A DNA stretch of 64,000 bases from Pilaira anomala. Its lineage: Eukaryota; Mucoromycota; Mucoromycetes; Mucorales; Mucoraceae. Each line of letters starts with the position of its first letter. Within the stretch, counting starts at the first letter, position 1. Made by a program: the position numbers and the translations under genes. This document shows positions 43,868 through 58,300 of the stretch, piece after piece. The notes under the pieces are model-generated. The model was not told where the DNA came from. It saw only the letters and a program-made list of their open reading frames with translations, and ran no database searches. Where the stretch lies: assembly GCA_025716855.1 (NCBI GenBank), contig JAIXMQ010000016.1, positions 372,001 to 436,000 of the forward strand. The letters are read 5' to 3'.

Positions 43868-45127
43868 CTAATCATAACGAGAACGTCTAGTTGGAGAACG
43901 AGAACGAGAATAATCTCTACGAGATCTTCTACTGTAACGCTCTACTTCACCAGCGAAATCATCTTCATTTGTCTCACGTCTATCGCGACTACGACGACTA
44001 TCCCTGTTGTATCCACGGTCAGAATAACGACGATATTCTCTATGCCTACCTCCATCTCGGCGATCATTATTATAGTCATAACGTTGACGTGAATAATTAC
44101 TGCTTTGCTGATGTTGTTGTTGTTGACGATTTTGCTAATTTGTATAAATTTAGAATTTTTTTTCTTTTTTTTTATAAACTCAAATTTTTTTTCTTTTTTT
44201 TTTTTCTATATTGATTATAATACCCTCATTTGTTCAATTGTTTCTCGAATCTTCAAATAACCTTGATGTTGCTTACCCTGATAATGAGCTTCTAATCTAT
44301 CAGAAGAGTCATTTGTTACCAAAAAGGCTCCACAAACATCGCATACCTAGATTAAATTTTAATTAATATTAATATATGTATATTGATTTTTGTAACTGTT
44401 TACCTCCATACGCTTTTCCGCTTTGCTAGCGCCATCTGCATTCTATTTTAAAAAAAAAATCCTTAGTTTATATGATAGAAAAGAAAAAAAATAACTTACT
44501 TCCTTAAACAGAACTAATTCCTCTTGTAATTTATCTACTTCATTTTGTAATTCAGTTGCTTCTTGTACACGTCCTTCTTCGCCTGCTTCTTCTACCTTTT
44601 GTAATAATTCCTTAATCTTGACGTCTAATAACACAATCTTTTCCTCTCTTTCTTCCTTTCGAGCCTCGGCAGCTTTATCGTCAGCTTGAATGTTCAAACG
44701 ACCATTACCTTGTCTGATCTTTCGTGTGAGATCTGAAATGAGTTTATTAAGGTATTCGTAAAATTCTGCTTCGTAAGGATATTTATTCTTATCTGGACAC
44801 TTTTGATAACGTTCCTTTAAACGATCATTATGTATCTTGTCACATGCACCAAGATCAGATTTCGTGTTGGTGAATAATTGCGAAGGACAAAAAGCGACAA
44901 TATAGTGCTTACAAATCTATGTTTTTTTGTGTGTATATATAAGCCATACTGTTGTCTCCTACTACTCCTTTTTCATTTCAAGTACTACTTACACTATCAT
45001 CCCAAAAATCCTTATTGTCAACGTCTACATATTGAGACATGAGCTCTTCCAACATTGCCTTTTGATAATCTACAAAATTTGTTTAGTTTCTCTCTCTGTA
45101 AAGTCCTTTTCTATCTATCTTACCCAT
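43868..45127 (-). CDS. LUC7: LUC7-like U1 snRNP protein
   Basis: Six exons: 45127-45124, 45069-44993, 44916-44500, 44442-44404, 44346-44224 and 44134-43868, giving 308 residues. LUC7 stabilises the U1 snRNA-5' splice site duplex. The first zinc finger is in exons 2-3 (ICKHYIVAFCPSQLF to LGACDKIHNDRL), followed by a coiled coil rich in Glu/Lys. The second C2H2 finger is in exon 5 (VCDVCGAFLV to LEAHYQGKQHQGY), and a Gln-rich then Arg/Ser-rich tail ends in SRSRSPTRRSRYD. The first coding exon is only 4 nt (ATGG). The start is chosen because exon 2 must be completed by a G before ATTATCAAAAG to give the family's Met-Asp-Tyr-Gln opening. Confidence 0.92.
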
Positions 45128-45214
45128 TATTAATTGTATTTCTTTATGATAAAATAATAAAAAATGAAAAATAAAAAAGTTAGAATATGCTGGAAGTTAA
45201 AAAAAACTTGATGC

Positions 45215-45246
<32 letters not shown>

Positions 45247-46367
45247 GGTAAAGATGACGTCGATTTCTATTTTTTATTTTTGATTACATAACAATTGTTT
45301 TAGATATAGCCTTTTACTATTAGTTAAGAACATCATATAGCAAATTATAATTTCAAGATATTATCATAGTTATTTAAAGCAAGCCAGTTATTGTTTATTC
45401 CAGTAAGACAATACATATATAACTTTTTTTGGTTGTTTATTTAAAAATGTAAATATGTAAGATATTTTACTTTTCCCATTGGAATTGCAACAGTCTTCTG
45501 CTAATATCAGGAAATAAAAACAGTTTTATCTCAAGGTCTTTTAGATAAAAACGCGTTCTATTAAGTTATGCAAAAAAAAAAAAGCTTAAAAAGCCCATAT
45601 CCCCAACTATAATGTTATTTTTCTTTATAAATATCTTATTTTTGGCGTTTTTTGTGTAACTTACTATCATGCATCCGTATTGCCATTGATCTCTTTTTTT
45701 CTTCATCTAATATAAATTCTGTAAATTCTGTAATGGTAAATTAAAACTGTTGTATTTTTTTTCTTTATTCAGCAGCGGTGTAATATAAGACTATATCTAG
45801 ACCTTTTTCATTGGTATAATTAGGCCTTGAATAGTTTAACTACAGCGGTGTTCAGCTCGCGATTAGTCCAATAAATCAGCGAGAATGTGGTAGTAAAAGT
45901 AATGATATTATTGATATATTTTACTACCATTGACCACACAAATAGTACCCTCTCTCTTTCTTCGTGTACATGATATATGAATTGGGCCGTAAACTACCAA
46001 ATGACAATAATACGAGTGTTCAATAGTTCAATCGAGCATTGGGAACATCACTTGACTACGGTATACAAATTAAAATCTCGCTTAAAAGAGAGAGAGTTGT
46101 GGATTAACTACTTTTTTTTTTTTTTTTTTTTTTTTGTGTCAAGAAATTTAATTGTACATTGCATCTGACTTCTTGTGTCACTCACATTATTATCTTTTTT
46201 ATAAACAAAAAAAAACGCCTTCAATTCTTTTTTTAGTGCCAAGAGAAAACATATCAAAAGTTGGGGAAGAATTTTTGATGTATAGATTTATTTATAGTGA
46301 CATGCTTGTAAGTTACGCTATGTTTTTGGAGATTATAATGGTAATTTGCCTTATATGTATACATCAA
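45128..46367. other. 1.2-kb gene-poor stretch between minus-strand genes
   Basis: No exon or RNA gene recognised. Poly-A (about 45218-45245) and poly-T (about 46110-46135) runs are present. It contains the LUC7 promoter and the 3' region of the next gene. Confidence 0.45.
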
Positions 46368-47379
46368 TCAATCAAGAAGCATCGCTTCGAAATCATCATC
46401 ATCTTCAGACTCTTCTGCAGGTAGTTCTACATCATTGATATCTACTTCTTGAATTACATCTATAGATAGACTAAGAAAGAAAGAGTTCATTAATATGTAT
46501 GATTTTATAAATATATATTTGTATATCTTACTTACTTTAATGATTTTAATAAACTTTTGCTTGGATGTTTTAAATCGAGTGATTTTTCGCTCTTTATGAA
46601 AAAAAAAGTTACATCAATATGCAAAGTTTTTTTTTTTTTTTTTTGGTTCGTGTTTATATATAGCTTACATTTATCACGGATGATCTCTGCTCGGTTTGTA
46701 AAGATACAGATTCATCCAAAGTCAACATCCTGACTTTTGCCTAAATAAATACATATTCGGTTGAGCATATGAAACAATCAAAAGGAGTAAGAGAATATAC
46801 CTTGTCACACATCACATTGGCAGCTGCCGGCTGTCTGGTATGATAATTATTGTAAAATATGGAAGGACAATTACCATGACTTCTTTTTGGTTTTGATAAT
46901 AGACGACTAGAAGAGTAATGGTTATAAGCGAGTTCGTTTGCATGATCTACCGATCTCTTTCGAGCACCTTGACGTGGCGTGAGTACAGACATATCTTCCA
47001 GTTTCTTAGTTAAAGGACAATCCATAGTTGATGTATTAGATACAGTGATTTCATCAAACGACCTAGCTGTACTACTGTCGACTAAAAGAGCTTCAATCAT
47101 TTGATTTGTTTCTTTTAATTTAGCTCCCTTGTCAGGTAAGGTATCAATTACTGACCTATTAAAATGAACGGAATTTTTATTATTATTTTACTTCGTGTGT
47201 GAAAAAAAAAAAAGGAAAACACATAAAAACAAAACGTACTGGTTACTTAGCATTTGCGCATTCTTGTCTCGAAGTTTGGTTAAGTCAGTTCTAGAATAAG
47301 TCGCTAGCTTTTTCTGAGAACAAGTTGGTCTTGTTTCCATATTGTACGGATGGGATGACTTGTAGGTTGAATAGTTCAT
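46368..47379 (-). CDS. Gdown1/POLR2M (GRINL1A)-like RNA polymerase II-associated protein
   Basis: Five exons, 47379-47240, 47155-46801, 46740-46669, 46591-46536 and 46470-46368, give 241 residues with phases closing. Most of the protein looks disordered. Three landmarks in order match animal Gdown1: an N-terminal helix followed by LPDKG (53-57, within LSNQSVIDTLPDKGAKLK), a C-terminal MLTLDESVSLQTEQ block (170-183; animal proteins have a LLSIEESLALQ-type block), and an acidic end with SEDDDDFE (229-236). In animals this protein binds RNA polymerase II, blocks TFIIF and makes polymerase Mediator-dependent. Function in fungi is unknown to me, and the assignment rests on short motifs. Confidence 0.6.
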
Positions 47380-48525
47380 AGTATTTTTTTTTTTATAAAA
47401 ATGAAAAAAAAAAGTCTTTTTTTTTATTTGCACTTGCAATAAGCGCAGACACACACACACTTGGTCATGCAAAACTGATTTCGCAATATTCGCTGTTTTA
47501 ATTCATTTTAGCACTGTACCAAAGGTGAATCTCTTCTTTTTTTTCACGTCACCTTCCGCCAATAGTTGAATGTAATGAAGGGCCCTAATCTCTCTCCCCC
47601 AAAAACCCTCCCTTCATGCAAACTAAACTTGGCAGATAAGAAATTGACCTATAGGGGGATTTGTATTAATATAAAATTCCTAATCATTAGAAAAAAAGTG
47701 TGTCAAGATATACTTGTCCAAATATATCTTTTTTATTATTACACAAACATAAGAAAGGTATTTCTGAGAAATATAACATGCAGAATTATCATAAAAAGCT
47801 ACAATGATGTATACATTTGTGAACAAGGAGTGCAAGTTTCGCTTATAAGCTATATTCGTAATGGAACCCGGAACTGTTGTCATTAACTAAGGCGTATAAT
47901 ACAACATATATATATATATATATATATTGCATAGGAGACAACGCTATTTGTACAAATCGAGCGTCTTTGATTCAGCATTAATTCATTACTCTAGATAATA
48001 CCTATTGATAAGAAAAACGTTCACATTTTGTATATTTGCTACAGTATGTATGTACGGCCAATGTTGATATGAATGTTTTTACATGAAAAAAGAAATGTCC
48101 CAGTAAGATGGTAAATAGCAAATATACAGGTATGAAGGCGTATCTAAAACTTGAAATAGTCAATTTTCCCTTTTTGCATAAATTGTATCTCTACGCTCCC
48201 CACTCTCCCCCCCCCCCTTTTTTTTTGTTAATTCAAAAAAAAAAAAAAATCTCGTGTCATAACACAAAAAGTAAATGCAGGATAGTTCAATATATCTTTT
48301 ATATGTACAAAAGAAGATATAACATACTTCAAAAACAAGAACAATATCAATTGACAATATGAAAACAGATTTCTATTAGATACACCCAAACGCGCGTATA
48401 TACATACATACACAGATACACACACACACTCTTATCCATTGAATATTTTTTTTTATAAATTTGTTTATATAATTATGATTTTATAAAGAGCTCTTTCATG
48501 ATATTTTGTTTTTGTATGATACAAT
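47380..48525. other. 1.1-kb gene-poor stretch
   Basis: No convincing exon. A C-run (about 48209-48217), a (TA)n run (about 47908-47928) and CA-rich runs near 48405-48430 are present. It separates the divergently placed 5' end of the Gdown1-like gene from the 3' end of the ATP synthase delta gene. Confidence 0.45.
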
Positions 48526-49317
48526 TTACTTGGACAAAGCACTTTGGATAGCCTCATAAACTTCAACCTCAACCTTGGCAGCAGCCTTCTCCTTTTCAGT
48601 AGCAGCGCTAGAAAGAAGACGTTGAGCTTCAGCAAGACCGGATTGAACACGCTATAAAAAAAAAAAAATAGGAAAATTTAATACAAAAAGATAAAAAGAA
48701 ATTCCAAACATTTCATAAAATTTTTACCTCAAGAGAGAATTCTTCGAGAGGACAAGCTTCGACAGCATTGATGTTGAGGGAGTTATCAGGGTTAATGGTA
48801 GCGAAACCACCGGAAACTATTTGGGGGAAAAAAATTAACAGGGGGTCTTTTTATTGTTATGTTCTCTATATCTATCTTACCAAAGAACTTCTTGGTGATT
48901 TCGGCGCTCTCAACAACTTCAACAACACCAGGGTTCAATTGTTCAATGGTGGGAACGTGGTTAGCAAGGATACCCATGTCACCAGAAGTAGCAGCCAAGT
49001 TAACTTGTTGAACATCAGTGGCCTTGTAGATGGCCTATACATATGTTTTTAAAAAAAAAAAAGGAACAAATGTCAACTAAATGAAAAAAAAATCTATAAT
49101 GGTGTCGCCCTGAGAAAAAAAAAGTTACCTTGTGGGGAACAACGAAGGTTAAACGAAGAGCTTCAGAAGCAGCAGGGGCTTCAGTAGCATAGAAACGGGC
49201 TATAATTTAAAATAAATATGTTAATGACGTCCAGTCAAAGCGAGTTGCGATTGCTTGTAATTTACCCATGGCAAGAGGCTTGGCGGCAGCACGGGCAGAT
49301 CTGGCGAGAACGTTCAT
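48526..49317 (-). CDS. ATP16: Mitochondrial F1-ATPase delta subunit
   Basis: Five exons: 49317-49266, 49199-49129, 49034-48881, 48816-48728 and 48651-48526, giving 163 residues. It is the central-stalk subunit of mitochondrial ATP synthase, equivalent to bacterial epsilon. An Arg/Ala-rich mitochondrial presequence (MNVLARSARAAAKPLAMARFYAT) precedes a beta-sandwich with TSGDMGILANHVPT and SGGFATINPDNSLNI, then the C-terminal helical hairpin ending in ALSK. The length matches the family. It is transcribed away from the beta-subunit gene, with 602 nt between the start codons. Codon bias is that of a highly expressed gene. Confidence 0.94.
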
Positions 49318-49919
49318 GTTAATTTAGAAAGTGGTTTCGAGGTGAGGAGAAAAAAAAAGATAATTTTTTTTGGCTTTTCGCTTATTTGGACTTGGAAAAA
49401 AAAATCGATATTGGAAGGGAGGGGACTTTGAACAATTGTTCGGGGCAGAAGCTGTTGGAGAAAACAGGTGACGTCAGAAACATACTTCTTCTTCTTTTTT
49501 GGACGCTTGGAATAGCTCAATGAAGATCTTTAATAATTAAAAAGACATACTATACCTTGGTATGATACGACGTGATATTTTAATAGAAAATTGGCTTTCA
49601 CATAAAAGAGAATAAGGATAGAGAGTTGATTTGCTTTCAAAGTCAATCCTGAAACGTACTTGAAAATAAAAGAACTATTGGGATTAACACTCAGCGTGTT
49701 TAATGTGGATGTTTGACATCCCCCCAGGCTTTAAATGGTCCTGGCCCCCTATTAGAAAAAGGACTTTCTTCATTAATACTCAGCACTGGGCCAGCTTTAA
49801 TTATGTGTTTTTTTTTGGGTGCGACTTTTGGGGAGGGGGGTGAAAAAAAAAATTAAGCCATTTACCGTAACCTTTTTTTTTTTATTTTATATCACCCCTT
49901 TCCTCTCGGTATTTAAGCT
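49318..49919. promoter_or_regulatory. Shared intergenic promoter region of the F1 delta and beta genes
   Basis: 602 nt between two divergent start codons. Visible elements: a perfect 12-bp palindrome GAACAATTGTTC at 49430-49441, a G-rich block GGAAGGGAGGGGAC just before it, and a repeated ATTAAYACTCAGC at about 49682-49694 and 49771-49783. A CT-rich stretch and ATTTAAG lie directly before the beta ATG. Which elements are functional is unknown. Confidence 0.55.
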
Positions 49920-51652
<1,733 letters not shown>

Positions 51653-52828
51653 TTTGTTTCCTCAATTTAAAAACATCATTACGTTGTAACTTAAAAAAAT
51701 AATTTTTTTCTTTAAAGTTTTTTTTTTTATTATTATTACTTTGTGTATGTATGTTTTGTATATGTGTTGTGTATTAAAAAAAAATAAAGACTATAGAGTA
51801 GGAGAAATAATAGTAAAAAATAATTTAATATTAATATCTTGTATTTGTGCGTAAATGAGTCCCTTTCTTTTTTGTGGCAACCGGAATATTTGAATATGGT
51901 TTAATGAAAAAAAAAAAAGGAAATGTAGGTGAATATATCCAGGGCTCATGTCAAAAATAAAGACATCCTTTTCAATAACATAAAAAAAAAGGAAAAGGTT
52001 CGTTGTCATTTCTGCAAGTTTTTCTACAAGAAGGGCTGATTTAAATGTAAAATCACGAGTAAATATTGTGTTTGTAGACGGTTATTTTAGCATTGCATGA
52101 ACACACAATATAGTTTTTTTTTCTTCCTGTTACTATTTATTTACGATAGTGTCGATGGGTATGTATGTACATGCATAAAAAAAAATCGATCTTAAAGAAA
52201 TTTTACGAAATAACTAGCTTTGAAGGCTTTTAATATCAACTAAAAGGAAATTACAAATCTAATCCAAATTAACTGGGTCTAGAGAGTATTCTATACTGTA
52301 TATTCGGGATTCTCATACCACTTAATGATTAAGTTAGATAAAAAAAGTAATGCTATTATTAAGTTCGTCAGTATTGAAATGAAGAAAGAATAGGTTTGAA
52401 CCCGTCGAATTTAATTTGTGTCTACACATTGTTTTGTGCTTTGAAAGATATTTAATATGACAATACCCCAGCTTTTCACCCCTAAGTATATTCATGACAC
52501 CACATACACATAGTTGTCATTGACAAAATGAATAGGATATAAAAAAAAAAAAAAGATAAAAAAGACAGTGCGAGAAAAAGGATCCTTGAATTGGACATTT
52601 AAAGCAAGTTCGTATCAGTGGAATGATTCATATTAGATCTACGAATAGGGCAATAAACATTCTTCTCTTTTTAAGTTAAGAACGCATAAGAAAAACCTCC
52701 TGAAATTATTTTATATAAAAAAAATAATAACCCCAGATATAACAATGACATTTTGACATTTGTTTCTTTCGTTTACTTTTTTTTTCTAATCATTGTTTTT
52801 CTTTTTCTTTCAAGTTTCTTTTAAGCAA
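51653..52828. other. 1.2-kb intergenic stretch
   Basis: It begins with the ATP2 3' region (T runs and AATAAAG at about 51783). No further exon or RNA gene was recognised. It ends in a T/C-rich leader before the GH72 gene. Confidence 0.5.
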
Positions 52829-54545
52829 ATGAAGATTTCAGCCACTATAATGCTTTTAGCATATGCTACAAGTTCAGTTTATGCATTAAATAATATTGTG
52901 ATTAAAGGAACAAAATTTTTCGACTCTGTTACTAAAGAACAGTTCTTTATTAAAGGGTAAAAACAAATTAACCAATTTCTGTTTGTTGCTCTTTTTGATA
53001 TTAACTCATTTATTACAGTGTGGCCTACCAACCTCGAGGTCATATAAAAGACAACACACCAGATCCCTTAGCTGATCCAGTATCGTGTGCCAGGGATGCG
53101 AAAATGATGGCCAAGCTTGGGACAAATGTTCTCCGTGTTTATGAAGTAAAATTTAAATATATCAATATATTATTTTTCTTCATCACTAACAAGTGATTTA
53201 TTTCTTCTACAGGTAGACCCAAAACGTAACCACGATGAATGTATGAAATCGTTTGAAGATGCAGGAATTTATCTTTTACTTGATATTGCAACACCTCATT
53301 TTTCTATTAATCGAAGAGCGCCTGAATATGGAGTTCATCTCTATAATGCATTTAAAACTACCGTGGACGCATTTGCAAAATATAACAACTTATTTGCGTT
53401 TATTGCTGGTAATGAGGTGACCAATGATAGGACAAATACACCTGCTTCAGCTTTTGTGAAAGGTTCACTTCGTGATATCAAAGCCTATATCAAAGAGACA
53501 AAATCAAGAGATATTCCTGTAGGTTATGCAAGTAATGATGATGAGTATATCCGTGACGTTATTAAAGACTATTTTGTTTGTGGTGAACCAGAAGTGCAGG
53601 TAATATTTTAAAAAAAATATCAATAACTTTAAAGGTGATTAACAAATGTGCTTTTAGGCCGATTTTTACGGCGTGAATCTGTATGAATGGTGTGGTGATA
53701 CTACTTACGAAAAATCCGGTTTTAAAGATCGCACGGCAGAATACGCCAACTACAGTAAGCCTGTTTTTCTTTCAGAGTATGGCTGTAATCTAGTGACACC
53801 AAGAGGATTCACAGAAGTCGCAGCTCTTTATGGGCCTGAGATGACAGGTGTATGGTCAGGCGGTGTTGTGTATGAATGGACACAGGAGAATAATAGATAC
53901 GGTTTGGTACAAGTTCAATCTTCTGGCGATGTTGAAATTATGGAGGACTATACTAACTTGCTAAATCAAATGGCCAAGACTAACCCTAAAGGAGTCAAAA
54001 TGGATGATTACAATGAACAAAGAGCTCCTCCCAACTGTCCTCCCATGACTAAAAACTGGAAAGCATCTACTGTTTTACCACCTACACCTTCAGATGGAGC
54101 TTGTGAATGTATGGTAGAAAACTTGGAATGTGTTGCTTCCGATCAGGTGGTGAGTACGGTTGGTAAAACTGGCAATAGTACCTTAGGAGTCCAGTTGGAT
54201 ACAATGTGTGGTATTGTATCATGCGGTGAGATTGTAAGCGACGGTGAAAAAGGAACATATGGTGCATTTTCATTCTGCTCCCCTAGAGATAAACTCAGTT
54301 GGTTGTATAACTTGAAAGCAAAAGAATTAAAGACATCGACTTCATGTGGTTATAATGGCTTTGGTCAAGAGGTAACGCCTAGAAGATTTGATCTTCAAAG
54401 TTGTGCTACTATTCCTCCTGTTTTGGACAAACCTGCCGATGATTCGAATAGTCCTGCACAGTCATCAAGCACAAATATCTCGGGTCGCGGTAATGCATTT
54501 GTGGCGTCAATAGTGTGTGTGGTTGCTGCCACATTTTTTATGTGA
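52829..54545 (+). CDS. GH72 beta-1,3-glucanosyltransferase with X8 (CBM43) domain, GPI-anchored
   Basis: Gas/Gel/Phr family: cuts and rejoins beta-1,3-glucan chains at the outer plasma membrane, elongating wall glucan. Four exons, 52829-52956, 53019-53145, 53213-53599 and 53658-54545, give 509 residues. A signal peptide (1-20) is followed by the GH72 domain, with acid/base Glu153 in AGNEVT and nucleophile Glu254 in LSEYGCN. The cysteine-rich X8 domain follows ([13 protein letters not shown] to SCGYNGFG), then a Ser-rich stalk and a C-terminal hydrophobic tail ([15 protein letters not shown]) for GPI attachment. Presence of X8 places it in the two-domain GH72(+) subgroup. Yeast paralog symbols cannot be assigned one-to-one. 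Confidence 0.95.
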
Positions 54546-55387
54546 TTCAGAACATAAATAAAGTATTTTTTTTTGTGCATGTATACATACATATATTTTT
54601 TTTACACGGATGATAATACATGTTAATGTGTGTACATAAAAGATTAGTCTTTATGTCGTCAATAGAAGAGTAAGAGAAAAATAAATAGATAAGTTTAAGA
54701 ACCAAAAATTAAATTAAATGTGCATTTTACTACATATTGGACTATTCCATTGATTCCTTAAGCAAGTAGTAGTACATGGATGCAATATGACGTTATAATA
54801 AATTGGGATTTCTGCGTTATCTTATATGTAACTAAATGACAAGAGTATATAGATGAAGCTTTATGGCTAATTTTTACAAAACTAATAATGAGATATACGG
54901 AAGGGATAAAAAAAATAGGGGTTTGTCTATCTGATTTTATCTGGCGTAACTATAAACAAGATCTTCCAATACATTTAATAAAACACGAAAATATCTGGCT
55001 CATTTTTCGAAGTTACACAAATAACTATATCTGAAAAATTATTACCATAAAGAGAGCCTTATTTACGTTGATGCATAAATGCTTGATAGAATTAGCAATA
55101 AAAAAATTGTAGGATCGGCCCTTGGAGGTACCAAATCTTAAACTCCTTTTCTTATGACTCTAATTGCACATAAAAGTCTGTTAGGAAGTCTCCTTTCCCT
55201 GTCCTTTTTTGGTAGAGTTCTTTGTAATAATTTAAACTTGATTATTTTCCTCCCTTCTTTTTTTTTGAAAAAAGAATTGCTCTTCTTCCTCTTTGTTTTT
55301 GTTTTTCAAATAAAAAAAAATAAAAAAGGCACGAGAACCCATAAAAAAGGGTTTACATATTACTAATATTTTTTTGCCTTTGACACA
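54546..55387. other. Intergenic stretch upstream of the Kin4-like kinase
   Basis: No exon seen. The 3' region of the GH72 gene has AATAAAG at about 54557. The last 130 nt before 55388 are T-rich, then A-rich. Confidence 0.5.
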
Positions 55388-58300
55388 ATGACCAACATGT
55401 TAACTTCGAAATCACCAAAACGACCTGTACAGAAAAAACAAAATAAATTAGGCCCTTATAATTTACTACAAACCTTGGGTGAAGGCGAGTTCGGCAAAGT
55501 AAAATTAGGCGTTCATAACGAAACGGGGCAAGAGGTATTTTTTTTTTTTTTTTTTTTTTTTTGCTACCTTTTTTTTTTTTACTAATAATTTTCCCTCCAA
55601 AATGTATAGGTGGCTATAAAACTTATTAAAAAAGAAGGAGTAGGATCAGACAGTCGTATCAATAAAGTAGAAAGAGAGATTTCTGTTTTAAAGGTAAAGA
55701 GAAAAAAAAAAGTATATATTATCAGAAATACCAACTATATATATAAAATTAGACTCTAAACCACCCATATATTGTCAAACTATATAATGTCGTAGAAACC
55801 GAGAAATATATTGGTATAATTTTAGAATATGCATCAGGCAAGTTACCTTTTAAACTAGTTGAAAACTAGACTAAAAGTTTTTCTCTAGGTGGCGAACTAT
55901 TTGAATACATTTTAGCTCATCGATATTTAAAAGAAAAAGATGCCAAAAGGTTTTTTGCCCAGTTAGTAAGCAGTGTGCAATATATGCATAAAAGAAAGAT
56001 AGTTCATCGTGATTTAAAACTAGTAAGTATCCTATCTATATACAGTATACACATACAGCTTTACAAGGAGTAAGGAATCAGTGTGTATGTACCTTATACT
56101 CCTTAATAGAAAGATAGATAAACATGATAATAACCAACTCTTTTTTTTTTTTTTACATAGGAAAATTTACTACTTGATAAGAATAGAAATATCATCGTTA
56201 CTGATTTTGGCTTTGCAAATCAATTTTCATCAGCAGCAGATGATATGATGGCTACTACTTGTGGCTCACCTTGTTATGCAGCGCCTGAATTAGTTGTAAA
56301 TGCTGGCTTATACGCTGGATCTGCTGTAGATATTTGGAGTTGTGGTGTTATATTATATGCAATGCTTTGTGGTTTCCTTCCATTTGATGATGATCCTTCA
56401 AATCCTGATAGCGATAATATTAATCAGCTCTATCGATATATTCTATCTACTCATCTTATGTTTCCCGCCTATGTTTCAGAAGATGCAAGAGATTTACTTC
56501 AAAGAATGTTAGTACCTGATCCCGCTAAACGTTGTTCTCTTGATTACATTATAAGACACCCATGGCTAAACAGTTATCGTGATTTCCTTCGAAAAGATCC
56601 TTCTCGAATGCGAACAGAAGTATTATCAAATTCCAAATTATCAGTTACACCTATAGTACCCATCGATTTAGAAGAAAGTAAATCTAATTTGGTTCTGACA
56701 AATAGCGTTTCAACCGTTGTTCCATCTAGTTCGGATAAAATATTAATAGGAGAGAACCAGCCTGCATCACGTAAGACACATATCCCTGTTGTCTCTCGTG
56801 ATCGGTTTGCTCCTGTCGCGAATGAAAAGTTTCTATTAACAAAGAACAATGAAAAATTTATGACACCATCTACTTCTTCTGCGTCTGCTGCTGCTGACAG
56901 TAAAACTGGTGCATTTAAACATTTCTCTATTGGTAGATCATCTACTACTACTACACCTGTAGATCGCCCAACAGTGCATGCTACTGTAACACCAACCACA
57001 ACCACAAGAAATTCGAAGGTCCCTAGTTTTATTACACGAAAACCACTCAAGCCAGAAGATGAAACCTTTATGGAAGATGTAGATATAAAAGTTGAATATA
57101 ATAATCCTGAGAAGTCTTTATCATCACCACTAAGTACATTAGACAGCAGAGGATTAACTGTGACAGCATTGGGAAGTATTCGTAAAAATCAACGTCGCGG
57201 TACAGATAAATTCCTAAGTTTTTTTACGGGTGGAAGGGCATCTCACGTCCCTGTAAGTGGCAGTAATCAGACCAAAACATCTATATTTAATATGGTAAAA
57301 AATGATAATAACGAGCAAGAAGATACAGCTAAAATGAATGAAAATTATTTGGAGAATTCGATTATGAATGAAGATTATCATGAAGATAATTATAGAAAAA
57401 ATTCAGTGCACCCATATTGTGAAGCTTCGACCATTAGTGATGAGTCTACACCTTCCCTATGTATGTCATCTGGTACGAGCGAGCTTTCTTCGCCCTTATC
57501 CCTTAATACTACACATCCACAGAAAATGGTAGTCAAGAGTAAACCTGCAGTTACTGCTACTGCTACTAATACTAGCCATCGCTTAAGCTCTGTTCAAGTG
57601 CATGTTGATACATCAAGTTCTTCCCTTTCGGTAAATGAAGACCACATGGCTTCGCCTACTGTTGTTGGCGATACAATTGAAGAAGAAGTGGAAGATGAAG
57701 GTTCTCCAAATGAATTAGCTCTGGTCTCACCCTTTTCTTTCCGTGATGAAGAAACACATTCTAATATATCTCGTCAACAACAGCAAACAAAAGATAGGGG
57801 TAGTAGAATGAGCGCCTCATCCGTATTATCAGATAATTCCGTCTCATTAAATAGCAGCATACTTTCATTCAAGGAGGCACCAAGACGTACACCCGCTATT
57901 TATTCTCCTCAAAATATTGTCACTTCTTCTTTAATAATGAGACAACAACAATACAATGGTAATAGAACTTCGTCAATTTTATCTACTGATCTTCATGATA
58001 ATGCCTCCATATCCTCTGCAGGTACAACTTCTCCTCGACCTGAAGTAACCACTTCTGGAAAGTTTGCTGCAAAGTCTGTTGTATCAAATGCTATGGGAGA
58101 TGGTGGGCGTAAAGCAATGGCTGCTGTACGTCGTAGTATTTATCGTAAGCATAGAAGCCAACCTCCCCCGTCACAATCCGAAACTGCTTCACAAAATAGT
58201 GCAACAAGGGATTCTGTTATTTCGTTAGATAGAGTCCAATTTGATGAAGGGAGAAGTAATCAAACCAGTCATCGCAATACATGGTCTTCAAATGTTATGA

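Noticed and set aside
52391..52403. GGTTTGAACCCG-like motif as part of a tRNA
   Set aside because: Flanking sequence does not fold into a cloverleaf and no A box is present.
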